64,000 nucleotides of DNA, from NCBI GenBank assembly GCA_902812455.1, contig CADDZH010000012.1, positions 3,722 through 67,721 of the forward strand, in the 5' to 3' direction. Every line of letters starts with the position of its first letter. The stretch's first letter is position 1. Below the pieces are notes generated by a model. That model was not told the origin of the DNA, made no database searches, and saw only the letters and a list, made by a program, of their open reading frames with translations. Below, in pieces: positions 26,586 to 36,049 of the stretch. The position numbers were made by a program, and so were the translations under genes. This DNA is from Chloroflexota bacterium. Lineage in GTDB: Bacteria; Chloroflexota; Ktedonobacteria; Ktedonobacterales; Ktedonobacteraceae.

Positions 26586-26655
26586 ATGTCATGTTGAGCG
26601 AAGCGAAACATCTGAGCCGATCGACTGAGATCCTTCGCTTCGCTCAGGATGACAT
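26586..26655. repeat. Long imperfect palindrome of the GAGCGAAGCGAA type
   Basis: ATGTCAT-GT-TGAGCGAAGCGAA... is mirrored by ...TTCGCTTCGCTCA-GG-ATGACAT, with a 20-nt central part. It lies in the 330-bp gap between trxB and the ABC-F gene, which otherwise shows no gene. Similar GAGCGAAGCGAAGGATCT palindromes are scattered in many bacterial genomes (general recollection). Confidence 0.75.
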
Positions 26656-26752
26656 GAGAGAATCCCTTCTTGCAAGATATTGGCTGGCGTGATACGCTAC
26701 TGTGCGGGCTTCTAGAGAAAGCCAGCGATATGCAAAATCATAGGAAAATCTA

Positions 26753-28714
26753 ATGCCAATTGTCACTGTTACAAATGTAGGGAAATCATTTGGGGCGGAG
26801 CGCATTTTTGCCGGTGTGAGCTTTTATATCAATGAGCACGATCGTATCGGGCTGGTTGGGCCGAATGGGGCCGGGAAGTCAACGCTGCTGAATATCCTGG
26901 CCGGGCGCGAGATGCCTGATGAAGGAAGCGTTGCCATCGGGCGCACTGTTCGTATTGGCTATCTCCCACAGGTGATCGACTTTCACCCTGAGAACTCCTT
27001 GCGTAAAGAAATGCTCACGGTTTTTAGGGAGGTACGCGCCTGGGAGCAGGAACTGAACGAACTGGCTCTGGCGCTGGCTGCATCTGCATCCCAATCTGAT
27101 GATGCGCTGCACGAGCAACTTCTGCAGCAATATGCTGACCTGCAAACCCGTTTTGAGCACGCAGGCGGCTATACCTATGAATATCGTGTAGACCAGGTGC
27201 TGGATGGCCTGGGATTTACTCGCGAACAACAGCAGGCTCCCGTCTCACAGCTCAGCGGAGGCCAGCAGACACGCGCCGCGCTGGGAAAATTGCTGCTGCA
27301 AGAGCCTGACCTTTTGCTGCTAGACGAGCCAACAAATCACCTCGATTTAACAGCTCTGGAATGGTTAGAAGGCTATCTAGCGAGCTGGAAGGGCGCAATG
27401 GTTGTTGTGGCTCATGATCGCTACTTCCTGGATAAAATTGTGTCGCGCACCATTGAGATAGCCTTTGGCCGCATTGAGGAGTATCCAGGAAATTATACGC
27501 GCTACCTCCAGTTGCGTGAAGAGCGCATGGAGCGACGTATGCGCGAATACGAGGAGCAGCAGGCCCATATAGCGCATACCGAGGAGTTTATTCGCCGGTA
27601 TAAAGCGGGCCAGCGCAGCCGTGAAGCACGTGGTCGTCAAAAGCTGCTGGATCGCCTGGAGCGTGTCGAGCGCCCGCAGGATTTTCCTGAGATGCGCTTT
27701 GAGTTCAGCCCGGTTGTGGATAGCGGCCAGGTTGTGCTCTCGACGCACAAGCTTGTGGTGGGCTATCCAGGTAATAACCCGGGGCATGCCGGGCCAGTTG
27801 AGTTACTCAGGGTCGCCGACCTGGAACTTTTGCGGGGTGATCGCGTTGGCCTGATCGGTCCTAACGGCTCCGGCAAAACGACGTTGCTGCGGACGCTGAT
27901 CGGCGAGCTGCCGCCCCTGAGCGGGCAGGTTCATATAGGCCATAATGTGCGTATCGGCTACTATTCGCAGACCCATGCCAACCTCAATCTTGAACGCAGT
28001 GTTATTCAGGAGATCCAGCAGGTCAGCGCCTTGAGTAACGAGGGCGCGCGAACCTTTTTGGGGCGTTTTCTCTTCTCTGGAGATGACGTATTCAAGCCCA
28101 TTGCATCGTTGAGCGGGGGAGAGCGCAGCCGTGTGGCCCTGGCAAAACTGACGTTGCAGGGGGCTAATGTGCTTGTTCTGGACGAGCCGACGAACCATCT
28201 CGACCTGCCATCGCGCCAGTTCCTCGAGGAAGTCCTGGCGGACTTTGAGGGCACGCTACTCTTTGTCTCGCACGATCGCTACTTCATCGACCGCCTGGCA
28301 ACGAAAGTCTGGGTTATCGAGGATGGAGTGCTGATCCCTTATCTTGGGAACTATACCGAGTATCGCACACGCAAACGCCCGCTTGTACTGGATGTTCCAG
28401 CGCTTGCCAGCAGCGCATCACGCAGGAACGGCAATACGAAAGAAGATGCGGCGGCAGCCAGGCTCTCTACCTCACGAGTTAAATCAAGCACAAAGAAAAG
28501 TAGTAAGGCAAAAGTTCGCACCCTGGAGGATGTCGAGCGGGATGTCGAAGAGGCCGAGGCGCAGGTAAAAGCGATAGAGGAAGCACTGGGGCAGGCTGCA
28601 CTCAACGCGGATGCTGCCAAACTGAGACAACTGGCAGCCAACTACGAGCAGGCCAGAGCGCATGTGGACGTGCTTCTTACAGAATGGGAGCAGCTTGCAG
28701 AGACGGCAAGCTGA
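26753..28714 (+). CDS. ABC-F family ATPase
   Basis: 653 residues, two ABC domains and no membrane segments. Domain 1 has Walker A GPNGAGKS (36-43), signature LSGGQQTRAALG and LLLLDEPTNHLDL. Domain 2 has GPNGSGKT, LSGGERSRVALAK and LVLDEPTNHLDL. Between them lies the charged interdomain linker (RRYKAGQRSREARGRQ), and a C-terminal coiled coil spans about 585-650. ABC-F proteins act at the ribosome (translation factors or antibiotic protection). The C-terminal coiled coil suggests the Uup-like group, but resistance cannot be judged. The SD is weak. Confidence 0.92.
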   Translation: MPIVTVTNVGKSFGAERIFAGVSFYINEHDRIGLVGPNGAGKSTLLNILAGREMPDEGSVAIGRTVRIGYLPQVIDFHPENSLRKEMLTVFREVRAWEQELNELALALAASASQSDDALHEQLLQQYADLQTRFEHAGGYTYEYRVDQVLDGLGFTREQQQAPVSQLSGGQQTRAALGKLLLQEPDLLLLDEPTNHLDLTALEWLEGYLASWKGAMVVVAHDRYFLDKIVSRTIEIAFGRIEEYPGNYTRYLQLREERMERRMREYEEQQAHIAHTEEFIRRYKAGQRSREARGRQKLLDRLERVERPQDFPEMRFEFSPVVDSGQVVLSTHKLVVGYPGNNPGHAGPVELLRVADLELLRGDRVGLIGPNGSGKTTLLRTLIGELPPLSGQVHIGHNVRIGYYSQTHANLNLERSVIQEIQQVSALSNEGARTFLGRFLFSGDDVFKPIASLSGGERSRVALAKLTLQGANVLVLDEPTNHLDLPSRQFLEEVLADFEGTLLFVSHDRYFIDRLATKVWVIEDGVLIPYLGNYTEYRTRKRPLVLDVPALASSASRRNGNTKEDAAAARLSTSRVKSSTKKSSKAKVRTLEDVERDVEEAEAQVKAIEEALGQAALNADAAKLRQLAANYEQARAHVDVLLTEWEQLAETAS

Positions 28715-28762
28715 TAGAACCATGATGGTTGTGATGCTATTCACCAACCCTTTCGAAGCTGC

Positions 28763-30925
28763 TCAGCCATTAGTGATATCTGTCTGGTAGTACCAGAGCA
28801 GAGAGCCCGTATTAGCCTGCAAGGCATATATAATCCCGTTAACGGCGCTCACATAGAGGATGTTGTCCAGGAGAATAGGGGTATTGAATACCTGGCCAAT
28901 TGGGGTGTAGCGCCAGAGGAGAGTACCGTTGCTGGTACTCAGAGCAAACACAGCAAGGCTGGCCGATCCAACATAGATGATGCCATTGGTTACTACGGCA
29001 CTCATAGGAGCATCGCCGGTAGTGTAGTGCCAGAGCAAATCACCATCGCTGGCACGCAAGGCGTAGATGGAGTTGTTGCCCTGATCGACGTTGGCACCGG
29101 TATAGACAATTCCGTTGCTTATTGCAAACAAGGTGCCCCAACTGTCCTTGCCATTGTTCATAGTATACTGCCAGAGGGGAATTCCATCGCTGGCCTGCAG
29201 GGCATAGAGAGAAGCTACTCCCGATTTGAAAGGCATTGTTTGCTCTTTAAAGGCGGTTCTGGCAAGGTAGCCGCCGCTACTAGTACTTGTAGGGGCAGGA
29301 GCCAACGAGACTTTCATCGCGATAGTGTAGGCAACTCCATTAAGAACAACCGGGGGTGAGAAACCCGTGCTGGGAAGGCTGAAATGCCAGAACTGGTTTC
29401 CATCACTAGCGTGCAAGGCGGTGATGCCATCTGGTGTGTCCAGGTAGACCACTCCATCTGTGACTACCGGCTGATAGATGTACCCATGAGTAGTGAAATG
29501 CCAGAGAAGAGAGCCGTCGCCAGCCCGCAGAGCGTAAATAGAGCCAGAACCTTGATCTACGTATGCATCTGCATAAACGACGTTATTGACCACGATCGGT
29601 GAGCTGCCGGATGGACCTTGTATCGTGACATGCCAGAGTATGGCTCCATTGCTGGCCTGCAAGGCGTAGAGTGTGTTATCTCCAGCAGCTATATAGGCAA
29701 CACCATTCACTACTGTCGGTGGGTATAGGTAACCACGGCGAGTAAACTGCCACAGGGGAGTGCCGTCATTGGCTCGGAGAGCGTAGACAGAACCGGGTCC
29801 CTGGTTTATATTTGCGCTAGCGTAAACAATCCCATTGACGACACGTGGCGGCTCGTCAACCGATCCTTGCGTCTTGTAGCGCCAGAGAAGGGAGCCAGCT
29901 CCGGCTCGCAGCGCATAGACAGCGTTATCGACCGAACCAGCGTAAACTACTCCGTCTACCACCGTTAGACTCACATTATGACCACTGAACGGTGACCCGA
30001 GAACGGGGGTTGGTGTGGATGCCTGGGTCGGAGTCGGATTCAGGTGAGAGGAAGTGCCAGACGAAGAAGGGTGTACCCAGTGAACAAGTACTAGCCAGGA
30101 CAACGCGATCCCTGCAATGAGCAGGACTGTCAGCACCCCCTCGCCTATACGTACTGCTAGGTGGTGTTTGGGTTTGACCGGAACTGCTTGTGGGAGAGAA
30201 CTGTCTGAGTTGGCTCTTTCATCTACGCCGGTCGATGCCATACTATCATCTTCCTCTTGCCAAACTGCAATCCATCTACGCCATCTCCTTCTGAGGTCAG
30301 TGAGCTTTGCCAGCAATAATTGTGCTGGTTCATCCAGGCGCCTGCCGTTCTGTTTTTGAGTTGTGAGAGGGGTAGCTGATATGGGCGGAGATGAAGCAGG
30401 GGGGTGTAACTGCTGGAGCTGCGATTGCGCTGCCTCATGCACGTACATATCCGCTTTGCTATACAGAATATCTGCAAGTGACTCGTCAGGCACTTGTGTG
30501 CCCAGTTCTGCCAGGGTCAAAGCCGCTATCTCTCGCACAGACCCTGCAGGATCGTGTAGTGCAGCTACCAGTTGCTCGATGGGTACGTTCTTGTCCAGCT
30601 TCCCTAGCACTCGCACTGCTGTAGCTCGTACGGTTTCGTCCTCATCACTCAGTGCTACCATGAGCGATTCGATAGGAGCCTGCTCACCCAGTTCTCCCAC
30701 TGTGCGTACCGCCGTTGCTCGCACATGCCAGTCGGGGTCTTTTAAGGCAGCTAGAAGACGATCCATCTGATTTATAGGTTGCATTGATATATGTGCTTGC
30801 CTGATACGGTTTAACACTGATGGAATGAGAGAAGCTGGAGCCTGGACAACGGACAGCTCCATTGCCTGCCCGGCAGGAGCGTCAACATCTATCATCGGGA
30901 TCGGTTCGTTATCGTTGTGTTCCAT
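28763..30925 (-). CDS. HEAT-repeat / TM / PQQ-like beta-propeller protein
   Basis: 720 residues. Three to four HEAT/PBS-lyase-like repeats at about 50-172 (DPDWHVRATAVRTVGELG, DEDETVRATAVRVLGKL) are cytosolic. A basic linker leads to one membrane helix (261-283). A Ser/Pro/Thr spacer is followed by an extracytoplasmic PQQ-type propeller with nine repeats of the form YALRAxDGxLLWxY (about 315-720). The start lies 4 bp after the stop of an ECF sigma factor gene, so the two are translationally coupled. I infer a transmembrane partner that could sense outside and hold or release the sigma factor through the HEAT domain, but no classical anti-sigma (ZAS) motif is visible. Confidence 0.85.
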   Translation of the reverse strand: MEHNDNEPIPMIDVDAPAGQAMELSVVQAPASLIPSVLNRIRQAHISMQPINQMDRLLAALKDPDWHVRATAVRTVGELGEQAPIESLMVALSDEDETVRATAVRVLGKLDKNVPIEQLVAALHDPAGSVREIAALTLAELGTQVPDESLADILYSKADMYVHEAAQSQLQQLHPPASSPPISATPLTTQKQNGRRLDEPAQLLLAKLTDLRRRWRRWIAVWQEEDDSMASTGVDERANSDSSLPQAVPVKPKHHLAVRIGEGVLTVLLIAGIALSWLVLVHWVHPSSSGTSSHLNPTPTQASTPTPVLGSPFSGHNVSLTVVDGVVYAGSVDNAVYALRAGAGSLLWRYKTQGSVDEPPRVVNGIVYASANINQGPGSVYALRANDGTPLWQFTRRGYLYPPTVVNGVAYIAAGDNTLYALQASNGAILWHVTIQGPSGSSPIVVNNVVYADAYVDQGSGSIYALRAGDGSLLWHFTTHGYIYQPVVTDGVVYLDTPDGITALHASDGNQFWHFSLPSTGFSPPVVLNGVAYTIAMKVSLAPAPTSTSSGGYLARTAFKEQTMPFKSGVASLYALQASDGIPLWQYTMNNGKDSWGTLFAISNGIVYTGANVDQGNNSIYALRASDGDLLWHYTTGDAPMSAVVTNGIIYVGSASLAVFALSTSNGTLLWRYTPIGQVFNTPILLDNILYVSAVNGIIYALQANTGSLLWYYQTDITNG

Positions 30926-30929
30926 CGAT

Positions 30930-31508
30930 TCATCTCGTTTCGTTGGCTTGTGCTGCTATCGCTTTGCGCAACAATTGTATACCACGGTGTATCTTGGCTT
31001 TGACGGTTCCCACCGGTTCATTCAGGAGTTCGGCTATCTCTCGATAGCTGAGATCCTCAAAATAGTGAAGGTTGACCGTCACCCGGTATTGCTCTGGAAG
31101 CAAGGATACCTTTGTCTCAAGCTCACGCCTCCACTCGCGCCAGTAAACTTCCCTGCTCGGTTCTACTACCTGATCCTCGATCTCAAGCAGGGGGCTGTCC
31201 TCCGAGGTATCCAATGATACTGATGGAGGTTCTAAGCGACGAACATGATTGCGGAAGACGTTCAGGGTGATCTGGTAGAGCCACTGTCGGAGCTGCAAAG
31301 TTCGGATGCGTGAGGTAGGATAATTCTTGAGAGCGTGATGCGCACGCAGAAAAGCCTCTTGGACGATGTCTTCCGCATCCTGTGCATTGCCGACCTGGCG
31401 CAGGGCAAAGGCGTACAGTCGATGCTGATAAGCCAGCATAAACAGTTCAAAATACCTATCCAGATCCGCTGCCAGGAGTACTGGCAAGTCCGCATACTGC
31501 TGATCCAT
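30930..31508 (-). CDS. ECF-type RNA polymerase sigma factor
   Basis: 192 residues. Region 2 (about 22-90) has YAFALRQVGNAQDAEDIVQE followed by AFLRAHHAL and RQWLYQITLNVFRNHVRR. Region 4 (about 130-185) has LLPEQYRVTVNLHYFEDLSY, REIAELLNEPVGTVKAKIHR and RGIQLLRKA. There is no region 3, so this is ECF class. It is upstream of, and coupled to, the HEAT-TM-PQQ gene, and downstream of the caspase-like gene on the same strand (132-bp gap, room for its own promoter). Target promoters are unknown. Confidence 0.93.
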   Translation of the reverse strand: MDQQYADLPVLLAADLDRYFELFMLAYQHRLYAFALRQVGNAQDAEDIVQEAFLRAHHALKNYPTSRIRTLQLRQWLYQITLNVFRNHVRRLEPPSVSLDTSEDSPLLEIEDQVVEPSREVYWREWRRELETKVSLLPEQYRVTVNLHYFEDLSYREIAELLNEPVGTVKAKIHRGIQLLRKAIAAQANETR

Positions 31509-31640
31509 GACGGCCCTGCTGCGCTTTTATTCGCCACTTCTACTTGCTAAAACACCGAAAAGGCCGAAGGTGTTGCAGGAAATGCTTTGAGCAGGAGGTA
31601 TGCTGGGAATAGCCACGGGTCTGTATGGAGACTCGGCCGC

Positions 31641-33437
31641 TCAAGGCTTTCTCCTGACACCAATGATGAGGCCAGCGATGAGACCTCCTAAAGAGAGCAT
31701 GAGTGGTACGGCTGCCGCGACGACAAGCCAGGCACCGAGAAAGAGTATGGGGATCAACATTGGGGGATTGGCCTGCGCTATGGCCAGGAGGCGTGCCTGT
31801 CCAAACTTGTACAGGCCTCCCGCGATGGCTATTGCTGCTATACTGAAGAGCAGAGTCAGGCCAAAGCGGGCAAATCCATAGAGATAAGAGCCACGTGCTG
31901 CATTGACACAGAGGAGAGCTAATCCCAGGCTTTGCATCGCCAGTGCCCATATAACCGGTAGATGGGGCTGGGCTAGGGGTAATCCCGCGCCAACAGCGCC
32001 CAGAACGAAGCCAAAGAAATGAATGGCTGCACCGGTGAAAAAGGATGCTGCTCCGCCAGCCCTTGGAGAAGCTGTTGTCATCTTCTGGCTCTCCCTGATA
32101 CTCTGCATGGTGGCCATATGATCCATGATATTCGTTTTGAGGGTGTATGTTTCGGGATTGCCAGGGTCAAGCTCAAGTGATTGTTCGACTGCTTCTAATG
32201 CTGGCTGGTAATGCCCGGTATTTGCCAAAAGGGCGGCCCGCAAACTCCAGACCAGGGCATTGCTGGCATCTAACTGGATGAGCCGGTCGGAGATAACCAG
32301 GGCGTCCTGGAAGCGGCCTACGGTGCCGAGCAATTGAGCCTTGAGAATGAGAGCGGCAGTATCTGCCGGGTTCATTTGAAGGGCGCGCTCTATATAATTG
32401 AATGCCTCAGCGAGATTCTGCAGTTGTATCAGGTGCCGTGCTTGCCGCAAGAGCATTGCGCTCTGCTGCTCTGTTGACAGCGATGAAAGCTGCCCCGTAG
32501 TTCTGGGTGAAATCTGCGCGGTTGCGGCAGGAGCATGACTATACGCTGTCTGGGGTTGAGCTGTTAGTGTTCCGGTCGAGGCGGACTGTAGCGGAGTATT
32601 GGGAGGCTCTGATGCGAATGGCGACTTGAATGGCTCGCTTTGTTGCTTTGGGAGCTGCTCGCCTGACTGAGATGAAGCCAGATCGGGCATTTCACCCGTC
32701 AAAATGATGGGATGGTAGGCCTGCCCAAAGAGCTGTGGGCGCTGCTGTTCGCCAAGAGAACTCGAGAGGAACGAGTACAGGCTTTGGATTGTAATTTGCT
32801 TCGTGGCCGGGCCGGCAGCGGAGCCGCATAAGCCTAAAAGCAGGCGGTGGGCGAATATTCCGAGATACTTTTCTCCCAACTCGGGAGCAAACTCATTGCC
32901 CCGGCAAGAATAGAGAATGACCCGGTCATTGAGCCGCTGCAAGGTATTCAGGGTGGTTGGGCCGAGAAGCGGCCTGGCATCATAAAAGGATAGACGCTTC
33001 GTAGTCCAGGCATGGCCGGATTGGAAACAATCGAGCATAAATATGACTTGAGAAGCCTGGCTTTTGCTCATGGCCTGCTGCGCCAGTGATGGGAAGTGCA
33101 GGCCTGTTCCCGGCTGCCGGTACTGGGTATTTGCCAGTGCAAGATAGCCTTCGCCAGTCTTTTCATCGAGGAAGGCATGCCCGGCAAAATAGAGAAAAAC
33201 AAGGTCGCCTGGCCGCGCCATATTGATACATTGCTGCGAGATGAGCGCTTCCACCAGTTCCCGTGTTGCATATGCGCCCTGCACATACTGTATATCGGCG
33301 GGTGACCAGTTGCCGCCTCTCACATTGACCAGCCACTGTGCAAGGGCTCGTGCATCGGTTTCGGCATATTGCAAGGGCCGGAAGGCAGCATCCTGATAGG
33401 AATTGATGCCGATAATCAGTCCCAGGCGCTTGCCCAT
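31641..33437 (-). CDS. Caspase-like (C14) domain / TPR / multi-TM protein
   Basis: 598 residues. The N-terminal caspase fold (about 1-235) opens LGLIIGINSYQDAAFRPLQYA, with catalytic-type histidine H87 (YFAGHA) and cysteine C137 (FMLDCFQSG). A Pro/Ser/Gln linker follows, then about three TPRs (about 325-430; FNYIERALQMNPAD, ALEAVEQSLELDPGNPE) and four membrane helices (about 455-595). The layout suggests a membrane-tethered caspase-like protease with a protein-protein docking region. GAGGAG lies 10 nt before the ATG. It heads a same-strand series with the ECF sigma and HEAT-PQQ genes. Substrate and trigger are unknown. Confidence 0.88.
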   Translation of the reverse strand: MGKRLGLIIGINSYQDAAFRPLQYAETDARALAQWLVNVRGGNWSPADIQYVQGAYATRELVEALISQQCINMARPGDLVFLYFAGHAFLDEKTGEGYLALANTQYRQPGTGLHFPSLAQQAMSKSQASQVIFMLDCFQSGHAWTTKRLSFYDARPLLGPTTLNTLQRLNDRVILYSCRGNEFAPELGEKYLGIFAHRLLLGLCGSAAGPATKQITIQSLYSFLSSSLGEQQRPQLFGQAYHPIILTGEMPDLASSQSGEQLPKQQSEPFKSPFASEPPNTPLQSASTGTLTAQPQTAYSHAPAATAQISPRTTGQLSSLSTEQQSAMLLRQARHLIQLQNLAEAFNYIERALQMNPADTAALILKAQLLGTVGRFQDALVISDRLIQLDASNALVWSLRAALLANTGHYQPALEAVEQSLELDPGNPETYTLKTNIMDHMATMQSIRESQKMTTASPRAGGAASFFTGAAIHFFGFVLGAVGAGLPLAQPHLPVIWALAMQSLGLALLCVNAARGSYLYGFARFGLTLLFSIAAIAIAGGLYKFGQARLLAIAQANPPMLIPILFLGAWLVVAAAVPLMLSLGGLIAGLIIGVRRKP

Positions 33438-33549
33438 TGCGTTTTACTCCTCAACGTGTGACTCATTCGTAGATAATATGATTATTGTACGACACTGTAT
33501 GGCAACAATAAAAATGAATTGAAACGAATGAGTACTTTTGGAGGGTAGT

Positions 33550-34155
33550 ATGCCTCGTGTGATTGGGCTGACGGGCAATATTGCCTGCGGGAAAACGGTT
33601 GTAGGCCATATGCTGCTAGAGCTGGGCGCTGAACGGTACATCGATGCGGATGCCGTTGTGCATAGACTCTACCAGGCTGGCCAGCCAATTGCTGTGAAAG
33701 TGGCCGAGGTCTTTGGCCCAGGTGTGATAGCCGCTAATGGGAGCGTTGATCGCAAAGCGCTAGGGGCTATTGTGTTTCATGATGCTGAGGCCATGCGGCG
33801 CTTAGAGGCCATTGTTCATCCGGCAGTGAGCGCGGCCCTGGCGCAGGAGCTGGCTACCGTCAGCCCATCTGGGATTGCAGTGATTGACGCCGTTAAACTC
33901 CTGGAGAGCGAGTCTGGAGCCTTCAGCCAGAGTAAGTGGCTGGTGATTTGTGCAGAAGAGCAAGAACTTGCGCGTTTGATAGAGCGCAGTGGCCTGAGTG
34001 AGGAGGAAGCGAGGGCACGCATTCGCGCTCAACCATCCATAGAGCCAAGGTTGCCGCTGGTTGACGAGGTTATCGATAACAGCGGTTCGTTGGAAGAGAC
34101 GCGCCGCCAGGTTGCTGAAGCGTTTGAACGCTTCCAGAAGCGCTTTCCGGCTTAA
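33550..34155 (+). CDS. coaE: Dephospho-CoA kinase
   Basis: 201 residues. It catalyses the last step of CoA synthesis, ATP-dependent phosphorylation of the ribose 3'-OH. The P-loop is GNIACGKT (9-16), then YIDADAVVHRLYQAGQP, the lid-type VFHDAEAMRRLEAIVHPAV, and the C-terminal VIDNSGSLEETRRQV. The ATG at 33550 follows GGAGGG; an in-frame TTG 12 bp upstream overlaps that SD. It diverges from the caspase-like gene. A perfect 38-bp palindrome lies 17 bp after the stop. Confidence 0.94.
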   Translation: MPRVIGLTGNIACGKTVVGHMLLELGAERYIDADAVVHRLYQAGQPIAVKVAEVFGPGVIAANGSVDRKALGAIVFHDAEAMRRLEAIVHPAVSAALAQELATVSPSGIAVIDAVKLLESESGAFSQSKWLVICAEEQELARLIERSGLSEEEARARIRAQPSIEPRLPLVDEVIDNSGSLEETRRQVAEAFERFQKRFPA

Positions 34156-34172
34156 GGTGAAGGAATATAGCT

Positions 34173-34257
34173 ATCCTTTGGGGTGATTATCAAGAGAGAG
34201 CCGATAATGATGTTACATTTCATTATCGGCTCTCTCTTGATAATCACCCCAAAGGAT
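34173..34257. repeat. Perfect 38-bp inverted repeat with 9-nt loop
   Basis: Arms 34173-34210 and 34220-34257 are exact reverse complements, beginning ATCCTTTGGGGTGATTATCA and ending GAGCCGATAATGA. The loop is TGTTACATT. No T-tract follows on either strand, so it is not a standard terminator. CCGATAATGA also occurs in the repeat remnant near 1915. Confidence 0.95.
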
Positions 34258-34375
34258 CGAGCCCCATGCATATTCAGCTTGACATCAGGATGGAGAGCGG
34301 ATTATCATCAATCAAAAGGAGCAGAAGGGTGATCAAAGAAACCGAGAACAGTCATGGCCAGGATGGGGGCCGATT

Positions 34376-34612
34376 ATGAGTAATCACACGTGTTATATCG
34401 AGCAGTTTCCGCATAGTTTACCGCACCGGGACGAGGCGGAGTTACGACCCTGTGGGCATTATGCATGCGCGCCACATACAATTACGTACTATGGGACGGG
34501 CGATGATGATGAGCTGGTGGGAGATTATTGCCTGGTGTGTTATGCGCGCAAGTTTCCCCAGCTCTGCCCGGATCGCTTGCTGAGACAGGCGATTTTGGAA
34601 GGCAACAAATAA
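34376..34612 (+). CDS. Small Cys/His-rich protein, unknown
   Basis: 78 residues. Cysteines and histidines are grouped (RPCGHYACAPH and YCLVCYARKFPQLCPD), suggesting a small zinc-binding fold. It is acidic overall (YGTGDDDELVGDY). GGGGGCC precedes the ATG at SD distance. The product is unknown, and the short length leaves real doubt about expression. It ends 6 bp from the convergent GH1 gene. Confidence 0.5.
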   Translation: MSNHTCYIEQFPHSLPHRDEAELRPCGHYACAPHTITYYGTGDDDELVGDYCLVCYARKFPQLCPDRLLRQAILEGNK

Positions 34613-34618
34613 GAGAAA

Positions 34619-35995
34619 TCAAATGGGCACGGCTGCCCGATCGCCTTTGCCGAAAATAGTGTCCATAGCCTCGGGAGCATAGCGCTCAACGATCGATTCG
34701 GTGATGGCGTTGGCGCGGCATATTTCACCGAACATGCTCGCGCTGCGACGAGGAATGCGCTGCTGGGTGGGCGGGTCAAGCTCGATCAGGCCGAAGCGGG
34801 CGACCCAGCCGTTGTTCCACTCGAAGTTATCTACTAATGTCCAGTGGAGGTAGCCCCGCACCGGAATGCCCTCACCTATGGCCCGGTGCACCATAGCAAG
34901 GTGCTCCAGAATGGCGCGGGGGCGCCGGGTATCCAGAGCGTCGCTAAAGCCATTTTCCGTGATATAGATGGGTTTGTTGCCCTGGGTACGACGGTAGATG
35001 TCTTTCAAGACGCGATACATACCCTGAGGATAGATCTCGCCGAAAGAGTTATCCAGGCCAGGATCATTGCGCATGGCGCCAGGGCGCACAAAGCGGCGAC
35101 CAAAAAGCTCGGATGGATTGCCGGGATCAAAGCGCACCATTTCGCGGGTATAATAGTTCACGCCGTGGTAATCCCGGCTGCCGGCTGCCCGTGCGATAGG
35201 GGCAAGAAACACACTCAGGGGGAAGGTGAAACGGCCGCTTTCAGCAGCCTGCAAGGCCGCCCAGTCGAAATAGGTTTCTTGTATCCAGGAAACGGCCTGG
35301 TCAAGCGGCGAGAAGGGATTAGCCGGATCGAAGAGACGATAGTGCAGGCAGTAACCTATCATGCCCTCAGGCTGCAGGCGGCGAATAGCATAAAAGGTTT
35401 CGACATGAGCTTGCATCATGTTGCGCAAGACGTGGAAACCTCTAAAGAAGTTTTGCTCGCCGGGAGGGAATGAGCCTATAACGTATCCCTGGGTCGCGTA
35501 GACATTCGGCTCGTTAAAGGTGAGCCAGAAATCACACAGGTCACGTAGAGCCTGGACAACACGGGTAGCATAGCGCACAAAGAAACGGATATTGCTCGCC
35601 TTTGCGAACCCACCACGATCGGCGAACCAGAGCGGTTCGGTAAAGTGGTGCAGGGTCAGGATGGGTTTCATATGGCGCTGCCGCAAATCGATCAGCATAG
35701 CGCGGTAGCGATCGAGGGCAGCGGTATCCCATTTCCCCTCTAATGGCTCAATCCGGCTCCACTCAAGGCTGAGGCGCAGGGCATTATTCTCCATCTGCTC
35801 GGCCAGGTCGAAATCCCGCTCTGCCTGCTCCCACCAGTTGCTGGCCCTGCCACACGACTCACCTGAGAGGATATGGCCCTGCTGCTCCCAGCGATACCAC
35901 TGGTTGTTGGTATTGCCTCCTTCGCATTGATAGGATGAAGATGCAGTACCCCACAAAAATCCTTCAGGAAATTGCAGGGCGCGCTGCCTTGCCAT
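34619..35995 (-). CDS. Glycoside hydrolase family 1 (beta-glucosidase-like)
   Basis: 458 residues, standard GH1 length. The acid/base is E162 in TFNEPNVYA and the nucleophile E347 in YITENGF. The family opening is FPEGFLWGTASSSYQCEGG and the late block is GYLHWTLVDNFEWNNGW. It hydrolyses beta-glycosides with retention; no signal peptide, so probably intracellular on imported di-/oligosaccharides. The exact sugar cannot be assigned. SD AAGGAG lies 8 nt before the ATG. It is separated from the upstream FeS operon by a terminator. Confidence 0.93.
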   Translation of the reverse strand: MARQRALQFPEGFLWGTASSSYQCEGGNTNNQWYRWEQQGHILSGESCGRASNWWEQAERDFDLAEQMENNALRLSLEWSRIEPLEGKWDTAALDRYRAMLIDLRQRHMKPILTLHHFTEPLWFADRGGFAKASNIRFFVRYATRVVQALRDLCDFWLTFNEPNVYATQGYVIGSFPPGEQNFFRGFHVLRNMMQAHVETFYAIRRLQPEGMIGYCLHYRLFDPANPFSPLDQAVSWIQETYFDWAALQAAESGRFTFPLSVFLAPIARAAGSRDYHGVNYYTREMVRFDPGNPSELFGRRFVRPGAMRNDPGLDNSFGEIYPQGMYRVLKDIYRRTQGNKPIYITENGFSDALDTRRPRAILEHLAMVHRAIGEGIPVRGYLHWTLVDNFEWNNGWVARFGLIELDPPTQQRIPRRSASMFGEICRANAITESIVERYAPEAMDTIFGKGDRAAVPI

Positions 35996-36049
35996 GCCAG
36001 GTCTCCTTAGAAATGCCTCAACTCAATGCACTTTTATGTATTATAACCC

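Noticed and set aside
34173..34257. Ordinary terminator for coaE
   Set aside because: The stem is far too long and perfect, and no T-tract follows on either strand.
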